Assembly (NCBI GenBank): GCA_964463285.1
Contig: CAYXBB010000005.1
Location: 5,180-69,179 of the forward strand
Length of the DNA stretch: 64,000 nt
From: JAAZLS01 sp964463285
GTDB lineage: Bacteria; Bacillota; Dethiobacteria; DTU022
Direction of reading: 5' to 3'
Shown: one piece after another, positions 58,555-64,000 of the stretch
How the letters are laid out: every line of letters starts with the position of its first letter
Position numbering within the stretch: position 1 is the first letter of the stretch
Notes under the pieces: generated by a model
What the model was told of the DNA's origin: nothing
What the model saw: the letters and a program-made list of their open reading frames with translations, nothing else
Databases searched by the model: none
Made by a program: the position numbers and the translations under genes

Positions 58555-59334
58555 ATGCTACTGGCTATCGATGTAGGAAATTCTAATATTATGCTGGGAG
58601 TATTTGATCGGAGCCGAATTGTAGCCAACTGGTATGTTCCCACCCATCCCGATAGCACCCCGGATGAAATGGGAATCATGGTTAAAAATTTACTACGGGA
58701 AAACAGTCTATCGGATAAGGATATTACAGCCATTATTGTTTCCTGCGTGGTGCCTCCCCTGCTGACCTCCTTGGACAAGATGTCTCGTAAATATTTTTTG
58801 GTGGAACCTTTAATCATAGGGCCGGAGATTAAAACCGGTCTAAATATCCTGGTGAATAACCCCCGGGAAGTAGGGGCCGATCGCATTGTAAATGCGGTGG
58901 CCGGATATTATTTTTATGGTGGACCGTTAATTATCGTGGATTTCGGCACGGCTACCACTTTTTGTGCCATCTCCGATAAAGGTGATTACCTGGGAGGGGT
59001 GATTGCTCCGGGCGTAGGTATTTCCACCCAGGCATTATTTGCCAGGGCGGCCAAATTACCGCGAGTTGAACTGGTTAAGCCGCGCCGGGTAATCGGCAAA
59101 GATACCATAACCGGAATGCAATCCGGGGTAATTTATGGTTTTGCCGGCCAGGTTGATGGAATCGTTCGCCGGATGTCCGTAGAGCTATCTGCGGAACCCT
59201 TTGTGGTGGCTACCGGAGGCTACGCCGAATATATTTCTTCGGAATCAGAAACTATAAAGCAGGTTAACCCTTTATTAACCCTGGAAGGCCTGCGGCTGAT
59301 CCATGAAAAAAATCGCGGTTCTGAATGTTTATAG
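58555..59334 (+). CDS. coaX: Type III pantothenate kinase
   Basis: CoaX phosphorylates pantothenate, the first step of CoA synthesis. The 259-aa protein begins L-L-A-I-D-V-G-N-S-N-I-M-L-G (phosphate loop) and has G-A-D-R-I-V-N-A-V, V-D-F-G-T-A-T-T-F and G-G-V-I-A-P-G. The AAGGAGG is 13 bases before ATG 58555, with a minimal ATG-TAA between them. It follows ftsH in Bacillus; here fhs and the fol operon intervene. Confidence 0.95.
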   Translation: MLLAIDVGNSNIMLGVFDRSRIVANWYVPTHPDSTPDEMGIMVKNLLRENSLSDKDITAIIVSCVVPPLLTSLDKMSRKYFLVEPLIIGPEIKTGLNILVNNPREVGADRIVNAVAGYYFYGGPLIIVDFGTATTFCAISDKGDYLGGVIAPGVGISTQALFARAAKLPRVELVKPRRVIGKDTITGMQSGVIYGFAGQVDGIVRRMSVELSAEPFVVATGGYAEYISSESETIKQVNPLLTLEGLRLIHEKNRGSECL

Positions 59335-59382
59335 GCCAGGGTGAGGTGTTCCTGGGAATCAATTGGAAAGGGGTGAAGATCA

Positions 59383-60498
59383 TTGAAGGTGGTAGTGTTG
59401 GGCGGAGCGGGAAACATGGGTTCAGAGGCGATCCGGGATCTGTTGACCTATCCGGAGGTGGAACAGGTAACCATTGCCGGCCGGAATATGGATGCCGCTC
59501 ATAAATTGGTTTCCCCCCTTGATCAGGGATCCAGACTAAAAATTGAACACCTGGATATTACCTCGCCCGGAGATCTACGTAGGGTTCTTACCGGGCACAC
59601 TGTGGCTGCAGGGGCACTGGGTCCATTTTACCGTTTTGAAAAACCTATTGTAGAGGCGGCTTTACTGGCCGGGGTAGATTATGTCAGTATTTGTGATGAT
59701 TACGATGCGGTGGAGGCCGTGTTGCCACTTGATCAGAAAGCCAGGGATCAGGGTCGTAAGATATTAACCGGCCTGGGATGGACCCCGGGGTTAAGCAATA
59801 TGTTGGCCTGCAAAGGCTATCGGGAGCTGGAGAATGTAGTTTCTATTAAAATATATTGGGCCGGCAGCGCTGCCGATTCTGCCGGGCTTGCGGTAATATT
59901 GCATACCCTCCATATATTTCAAGGGAAAGCAGTTTCTTTTCAGGATGGACAACACCTAGAAGTAAAGGCAGGCTCCGGCCGGGAGGCGGTGGAATTTCCT
60001 CCCCCGCTGGGTCGGGTTTATACTTTTCAGGTGGGACATCCTGAACCGGTGACCATTCCACGTTATCTGCCGGGATTACACCAGGTTTTTCTAAAAGGCG
60101 GCCTAGTTGAAAACTATTTAAACCACCTGGCCAGGCTAATCGGCACTCTTAATCTTTCTAATACCGGGACCAAAAAACAGCGGATAGGTCGGTTGGTAAA
60201 AGCTCTTTTACCTTTATTCCCTTCAAACAAAAAACGCTCTCTGTCAGGGATCAGGGTGGATATTGCCGGCAGAAGAGGCAAGAAAAATATTCTGCTAAGT
60301 TATACAGCGATAGATAATATGCGCCGGTTAACCGGTATCCCCCTAAGTATTGGAACTTATCTGATGGGCAAAGGGGAAATTAAGCGCTATGGGGTATTTG
60401 GTCCCGAGGCAGAAGGTGCGCTTGATCCGGATAGATTCCTGGAAGAGCTGGCTCGAAGAAAATTGATAGTACATCGGAGGGAAGAGAGACTGGCCTGA
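59383..60498 (+). CDS. Saccharopine dehydrogenase-like oxidoreductase
   Basis: This 371-aa protein has an N-terminal Rossmann fold (V-V-V-L-G-G-A-G-N-M-G, about 3-13) and the saccharopine dehydrogenase domain (G-P-F-Y-R-F-E-K-P-I-V-E-A-A, D-Y-V-S-I-C-D-D, G-W-T-P-G-L-S-N). It belongs to the NAD(P)-binding saccharopine reductase group, whose bacterial substrates are mostly unknown. TTG 59383 follows GAAAGGGGTG. The last codons lie in a 9-bp direct repeat that may result from an inserted element. Confidence 0.85.
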   Translation: MKVVVLGGAGNMGSEAIRDLLTYPEVEQVTIAGRNMDAAHKLVSPLDQGSRLKIEHLDITSPGDLRRVLTGHTVAAGALGPFYRFEKPIVEAALLAGVDYVSICDDYDAVEAVLPLDQKARDQGRKILTGLGWTPGLSNMLACKGYRELENVVSIKIYWAGSAADSAGLAVILHTLHIFQGKAVSFQDGQHLEVKAGSGREAVEFPPPLGRVYTFQVGHPEPVTIPRYLPGLHQVFLKGGLVENYLNHLARLIGTLNLSNTGTKKQRIGRLVKALLPLFPSNKKRSLSGIRVDIAGRRGKKNILLSYTAIDNMRRLTGIPLSIGTYLMGKGEIKRYGVFGPEAEGALDPDRFLEELARRKLIVHRREERLA

Positions 60499-60611
60499 AT
60501 AAAAATAAACAGTACAAGGGGGGGTTCTTTTGTGCGTTTTTAATCCCAGGCATTCTCCAACCCAGTCCGTACGCACAAAAAAACCGTCCCTTGTACTGGA
60601 GCCTTCTAAAT
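60497..60611. mobile_element. Possible MITE (27-bp imperfect inverted repeat, 9-bp flanking duplication)
   Basis: Arms 60510-60536 and 60572-60598 match at 24 of 27 positions and begin CAGTACAAGGG. The direct repeat GACTGGCCT flanks the hairpin at 60488-60496 and 60612-60620, with exactly 13 bases between each repeat and the nearer arm. That is what a small transposon with target duplication would leave. The first repeat overlaps the stop codon of the upstream gene. A strong hairpin alone could be a terminator, but no T tract follows it. Confidence 0.4.
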
Positions 60612-60720
60612 GACTGGCCTCCGGCAAACGGCCATATCATATTTTAAAACCTCGAATTTTATGACCACTGCTCCTTATACCAACCTGAACTTAATGTAAC
60701 ATTGGCGGTGATTTATGGTG

Positions 60721-60758
60721 GGCGGTATTTTGTAGAAAATATCGCCTTTTTTTATAAT
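60721..60758 (+). promoter_or_regulatory. Overlapping terminator and promoter before the DUF1659 gene
   Basis: GGCGGTATTTT (60721-60731) and AAAATATCGCC (60736-60746) form an 11-bp stem (one mismatch) followed by seven T, a standard terminator. The loop provides the -35 TTGTAG (60730-60735). The T tract runs into the -10 TATAAT (60753-60758), 17 bp away. The same bases can thus end upstream transcripts and start the next operon. The stretch 60621-60720 shows nothing else. Confidence 0.7.
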
Positions 60759-60791
60759 GAATTTACCGGTATTTATAAAGGAGGTGAAAAG

Positions 60792-61016
60792 ATGGCGGTA
60801 ACCGTAATCCCCGTTCAGACCCGGTTGCAGTTGAGGTTGCAGGTAGGGGTTGACGATAAGGGCAATCCTAAGTTTGCTACCAGGAGTTTTTCCAATCTGA
60901 AACCCGGTGCCGAAAATGAACAGCTTTTCCTGCTGGGACAGTCTTTAACCGGTCTGCAGGAGCATGACCTGAGCGCGATTCGTAGGGTAGACGAGGTTGA
61001 GCTGGAGGTCAGTTAA
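60792..61016 (+). CDS. DUF1659 domain protein
   Basis: This 74-aa protein of the DUF1659 family has unknown function; such genes are usually paired with DUF2922, as here. ATG 60792 has AAAGGAGGTGA upstream; the frame is open from 60702. The segment T-R-S-F-S-N-L-K-P-G-A-E-N-E-Q-L-F is the family core. It is predicted as a small beta/alpha protein with no signal. Confidence 0.87.
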   Translation: MAVTVIPVQTRLQLRLQVGVDDKGNPKFATRSFSNLKPGAENEQLFLLGQSLTGLQEHDLSAIRRVDEVELEVS

Positions 61017-61055
61017 GCTTTTAATCACGGTTAATTTACAGAAAGGAGGGATAAA

Positions 61056-61274
61056 ATGGCTCAAACATTGCAGATGATTTTTCGAAATGAAGAGGGGCGA
61101 AATGTTACTATTTCTATTGCCGATGCAAAAGATGAGCTTGATCCGTTAGATGTAGAAACGGTCATGAACAACATTATTAGCGGAAACCTTTTTATAACCC
61201 AGGGTGGGGAAATTATTAAAGCAATTCGAGGGCAACTGATTTCCAGGTATGTCCAAACTATTGTGGAGTTCTAG
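61056..61274 (+). CDS. DUF2922 domain protein
   Basis: This 72-aa protein of the DUF2922 family starts A-Q-T-L-Q-M-I-F-R-N-E-E-G-R-N-V and has the conserved V-E-T-V-M-N-N-I-I-S-G-N-L-F segment. AGAAAGGAGGG precedes ATG 61056. It is co-transcribed with the DUF1659 gene (39 bases apart). Function unknown. Confidence 0.87.
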   Translation: MAQTLQMIFRNEEGRNVTISIADAKDELDPLDVETVMNNIISGNLFITQGGEIIKAIRGQLISRYVQTIVEF

Positions 61275-61326
61275 CCCACCGGGCATATCCGATCCTTAAT
61301 TGCAAATCCCCACGAAACCCTATTAG

Positions 61327-61351
61327 GAAGCCGCCTTTAACAGGCGGCTTC
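61327..61351 (+). terminator. Terminator after DUF1659-DUF2922
   Basis: GAAGCCGCCT (61327-61336) and AGGCGGCTTC (61342-61351) form a perfect 10-bp stem, followed by a TCCC tail rather than T. It may only reduce read-through into the protease gene. Confidence 0.6.
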
Positions 61352-61424
61352 TCCCATGCCAGGAACACCTCCTTTCCTGCTTACATATGGTAGTACTACT
61401 GATTGTTTAAGGAAGGGAGCAGGG

Positions 61425-62468
61425 GTGGGAAAAAATAAAAAAAATTTACCCAGGTATGCCTCTACCATGTTTAAAAAAGCAAATGTTGTAGGGGTAGGGC
61501 TAGGTTATCGGGCCAAAGGCGATCAGCAAACCCGGGAACAGGCCATGCTGGTGTTTGTAAGTAAAAAAATGCCTAGAGAAGAGCTTCAATCAGGGGATCT
61601 GGTGCCCCGTTCTGTCCGGGGATCCATTGTGGACGTGGTGGAAATAGGGGAGGTGAAACTTCTATCTGAAAATGAGGAAGGGGAAAACGATTCCTACCCG
61701 GTCAACCGTCTGGGTAGATTGCGCCCGGCCCCGGGAGGGGTTAGTATCGGTCACCGGCGGGTTACCGCCGGCACCCTGGGGGCGGTAGTAAAAGACAGCG
61801 ATGGCGAAACCAGGTTGATGCTTTCCAACAACCATGTGCTGGCCAATTCCACTACCGGGGCGGACGGGCGGGCTGCTGTTGGCGATCCGGTGCTACAGCC
61901 GGGCAGTTTTGACGGTGGTAAATATCCGGAAGATATGATCGGGACTCTGGAGAGGTTTATACCCTTACTCCGGACTCAGCAACATTCGGAGTGCCAGGTA
62001 GCCAATTACTGGGAAGGTTTGGTCAACCGTATGCTCTCCATATTATTCCCCCGGTATTCTATATGGCTACAACGCCAAGATAACCGGGGGAACCTGGTAG
62101 ATGCCGCTGTGGCCAGGCCACAATCAGAGCAGGATATCCTGGATCAGGTATTGGATATCGGGATAGTAACCGGGCAGGGCAGTGCTGTTTTGGGGCAAGA
62201 GGTAAGGTTTAGCGGGCGAACCAGCGGATATAAGGAGGGCAAAGTTATTGCTACCGACGTTAGTTTATATGTCCAGCTTACCCCGCTGGAACAGGCTTTT
62301 TTTACCGATCAGGTAATAGTCTCCGCTATCTCTCAACCCGGGGATAGTGGTTCCCTGGTGGTTGACCGGGAAAACCAGGCGGTAGGGTTGCTATTTGCCG
62401 GGTCTGATCGGGTTACTATCTGTAATCGGATTGAAAATATATGTCGTTTGCTGGAAATTTGTTTTTAG
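61425..62468 (+). CDS. Trypsin-fold serine protease (Nal1-like), no signal peptide
   Basis: GTG 61425 with AAGGGAGCAGGG upstream gives 347 aa. The chymotrypsin-like triad is visible: S-N-N-H-V-L (His137), L-V-D-A-A-V-A (Asp226) and P-G-D-S-G-S (Ser308). A short N-terminal domain (G-V-G-L-G-Y-R, V-F-V-S-K-K-M-P) precedes the protease, similar to other bacterial proteins of this type. There is no signal sequence or membrane segment, so it acts in the cytoplasm or is released by lysis, for example from the mother cell. It lies after the DUF1659-DUF2922 pair; the frame is open from 61356. Target unknown. Confidence 0.83.
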   Translation: MGKNKKNLPRYASTMFKKANVVGVGLGYRAKGDQQTREQAMLVFVSKKMPREELQSGDLVPRSVRGSIVDVVEIGEVKLLSENEEGENDSYPVNRLGRLRPAPGGVSIGHRRVTAGTLGAVVKDSDGETRLMLSNNHVLANSTTGADGRAAVGDPVLQPGSFDGGKYPEDMIGTLERFIPLLRTQQHSECQVANYWEGLVNRMLSILFPRYSIWLQRQDNRGNLVDAAVARPQSEQDILDQVLDIGIVTGQGSAVLGQEVRFSGRTSGYKEGKVIATDVSLYVQLTPLEQAFFTDQVIVSAISQPGDSGSLVVDRENQAVGLLFAGSDRVTICNRIENICRLLEICF

Positions 62469-62470
62469 AA

Positions 62471-62509
62471 CTAACCGGCTGCCTGAGGGAAAACCGGGCA
62501 GCCGGTTAG
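62471..62509. terminator. Bidirectional hairpin between protease and PFOR genes
   Basis: CTAACCGGCTGCC (62471-62483) and GGCAGCCGGTTAG (62497-62509) are perfect 13-bp arms at the meeting point of two converging genes. No long T tract follows either arm. Confidence 0.7.
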
Positions 62510-62525
62510 CAAGGTTAAATGGTTT

Positions 62526-64000
62526 CTATTGGATCCCCGCCAGTTTCTTGTAAAAAAGCAGTCGTTCCTGTATATCCTGTTCCGCTTGCGCCAGCAGTTG
62601 CTCCGCTCTTTCAGGAAATTCTGTTTTCAGTGCCCGGAACCTGACTTCGTTCATAAAGAAATTTTGTGGGCTTTCAGTAGGTTCTTTGAAATCCAGTATA
62701 AAGGGATTCTTACCTTCTCTGGCCAGAAGCGGGTTGTAGCGGTACAGCGGCCAGTAACCGGTTTCCACTGCCAGTTTTCCTTCCCGTTGACTCCGGTTCA
62801 TATTAATGCCGTGGTTAATGCATGGCGAATAAGCGATGATCAGCGAGGGGCCCGGGTAGTTTTCTGCCTCTACCAGCGCCTTTAGCAGTTGGGTTTTGCT
62901 GGCTCCCATGCACACCGAGGCTACGTAGACATAACCATAGGTGGAAACCATGATTCCCAGTTCTTTCTTGCGGGTTTCTTTTCCGGAGGCGGCAAATTTG
63001 GCGATAGCCGCAGTGGGGGTGGCCTTGGAAGATTGGCCGCCGGTATTTGAATAGACCTCTGTATCTAAAACCAGAAGGTTGACATCGGCACCGGTAGACA
63101 ACACGTGATCTACTCCTCCGAAGCCGATATCGTAAGCCCAGCCATCCCCGCCGATAATCCAGATCGAGCGTTTGGCTAGAAGATCTGAGGCTTTTTCTAT
63201 CTGTTGTAGTGCTTTCAGTAAAGAACCTTCCGCGGATTTGATTTCTTCCGGTAACAGCGATCTGATTGAATCGGCGGCGGCAAGCGAAGCCGACCCATCG
63301 TCTTTGTTTTCCAGCCAGTGTTTAAGGGCCTCTGTCAGCCGGGAAGAAGAGTCCAGGAGCGAAAGTGTTTCCCGGACATATTCCGCCAGTTTTTTTCGTT
63401 GTTGAAGTACGCCCAAATAGTAGCCGTACCCGAATTCAGCGTTATCTTCAAATAATGAGCTGGCATAGGCCGGCCCCCTGCCTTTGGGGTTGATTGCATA
63501 AGGAGAGGTGGGATGGTTGCTGCCGTAAATAGAAGAACAGCCGGTGGCGTTGGCAATCAGCATTCGCTCTCCAAACAACTGGGTAATTAGTTTCAGGTAC
63601 GGGGTTTCACCGCAACCGGCGCAGGCTCCGGAATATTCGAACAACGGGCGGCAAAACTGGCTGCCGCGAACGGTGGTCACAGAAATATTTAGCTTCGGTT
63701 CGGGAAGGGTTTCTGCAAATCTGAAGTTTGCTTCTTCCAAGACCAGCGCCTCATCCAAAGGCCTCATTTCCAGGGCGGTAGTCCGGGCCGGGCAGATATC
63801 CACGCAGTTGTTGCAACCGGTACAATCCAGGGGGGAAACCTGCATGCGATAGCGCCATCCCTTCAACCCTTTACCGGTAGTTTCCAGGGTCCGGTAGGTC
63901 TCCGGCGAATTTTCCAGATCCTCGGGGCGGGCCAGATATGGCCGGATAGCGGCATGGGGGCAGACAAAAGAACACTGGTTGCACTGGGTGCAGTTTTCCT
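62526..64000 (-). CDS. nifJ: Pyruvate:ferredoxin oxidoreductase, C-terminal part (runs off the window)
   Basis: The single-chain PFOR makes acetyl-CoA and reduced ferredoxin from pyruvate. Only the C-terminal part of about 490 residues is here. The frame stays open to 64000, so the protein starts beyond the right edge; an internal TTG at 63866 is not the start. Visible are two ferredoxin clusters (C-T-Q-C-N-Q-C-S-F-V-C-P and C-T-G-C-N-N-C-V-D-I-C-P), then C-A-G-C-G-E-T-P-Y. The TPP motif G-D-G-W-A-Y-D-I-G-F-G-G and S-N-T-G-G-Q-S-S-K follow. The end is complete. Confidence 0.96.
   Translation of the reverse strand, partial: ENCTQCNQCSFVCPHAAIRPYLARPEDLENSPETYRTLETTGKGLKGWRYRMQVSPLDCTGCNNCVDICPARTTALEMRPLDEALVLEEANFRFAETLPEPKLNISVTTVRGSQFCRPLFEYSGACAGCGETPYLKLITQLFGERMLIANATGCSSIYGSNHPTSPYAINPKGRGPAYASSLFEDNAEFGYGYYLGVLQQRKKLAEYVRETLSLLDSSSRLTEALKHWLENKDDGSASLAAADSIRSLLPEEIKSAEGSLLKALQQIEKASDLLAKRSIWIIGGDGWAYDIGFGGVDHVLSTGADVNLLVLDTEVYSNTGGQSSKATPTAAIAKFAASGKETRKKELGIMVSTYGYVYVASVCMGASKTQLLKALVEAENYPGPSLIIAYSPCINHGINMNRSQREGKLAVETGYWPLYRYNPLLAREGKNPFILDFKEPTESPQNFFMNEVRFRALKTEFPERAEQLLAQAEQDIQERLLFYKKLAGIQ

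Noticed and set aside
62526..63866. PFOR fragment starting at TTG 63866
   Set aside because: The frame stays open to the window edge and encodes another ferredoxin cluster upstream, so the real start lies outside.

Overview
The window is a continuous stretch of chromosome from an endospore-forming, anaerobic Firmicute of the Clostridia type (GC near 50%). Three kinds of evidence support this. The first is sporulation genes: bofA, an alpha/beta SASP, spoVT, a spoVB-like flippase, yabP, yabQ, spoIID, spoIIE and a Fin-like anti-sigma factor. The second is ferredoxin-dependent oxoacid oxidoreductases (a four-subunit VOR/KOR and a single-chain PFOR), formate-THF ligase and DUF3786, which point to anaerobic one-carbon/oxoacid metabolism. 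The third is gene order. It follows the Bacillus subtilis origin-proximal region (tadA-scr-dnaX-yaaK-recR-yaaL-bofA ... tmk-holB-ricT-abrB-metG-tatD-yabE-ksgA-veg-sspF-ispE-glmU-prs-ctc-pth-fin-mfd-spoVT-yabM-yabN-yabP-yabQ-divIC-yabR-spoIIE-tilS-hpt-ftsH-coaX), with lineage-specific insertions. A genus cannot be named from the sequence alone.

Layout. 1-3.5 kb: the 3' part of a tRNA-Arg, two lipoproteins, and a pair of small 4-TM transporters of the EmrE/EamA type behind a good promoter and a short leader ORF. 3.6-9 kb: tadA, two tRNA-Ser, a ferritin-like protein, the long Alu-containing SRP RNA, dnaX-ybaB-recR, a tiny Cys-rich protein on the other strand, yaaL and bofA. 9-13.3 kb: an inserted 2-oxoacid:ferredoxin oxidoreductase operon (alpha, beta, gamma, ferredoxin; the last probably starts at ATT), DUF3786 and DUF523. 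13.3-31.7 kb: guaB, then tmk-holB-ricT, abrB (minus), metG-tatD, cell-wall proteins (RlpA-like, YabE-like), ksgA, veg, SASP, ispE, an NTP-transferase, glmU, prs, L25/Ctc and pth.

31.7-34 kb: a T-box leader, probably Phe-specific, controlling aroF-pheA. 34-51.9 kb: fin, mfd, spoVT, spoVB-like, mazG, HU, spoIID, yabPQ, divIC, yabR, spoIIE (promoter with a 21-bp spacer and an upstream 0A-like box), tilS, hpt and ftsH. 52-58.4 kb: formate-THF ligase converging on a minus-strand folate operon (CPBP membrane protein, folE, HD, folP, folB, folK). 58.5-64 kb: coaX, a saccharopine-dehydrogenase-like gene followed by a possible MITE, a DUF1659-DUF2922-serine protease cluster with a combined terminator/promoter, and the C-terminal half of PFOR running off the right edge.

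Most of the window is conserved housekeeping and sporulation DNA. The less explained parts are the intergenic elements (small ORFs with good ribosome binding sites, long perfect inverted repeats, a REP-like tandem repeat, a MITE-like hairpin) and the DUF1659-DUF2922-protease cluster. No CRISPR array, prophage or complete insertion sequence was seen. Start codons were often moved inside the longest open frame to fit a Shine-Dalgarno sequence; the alternatives are given in each entry.
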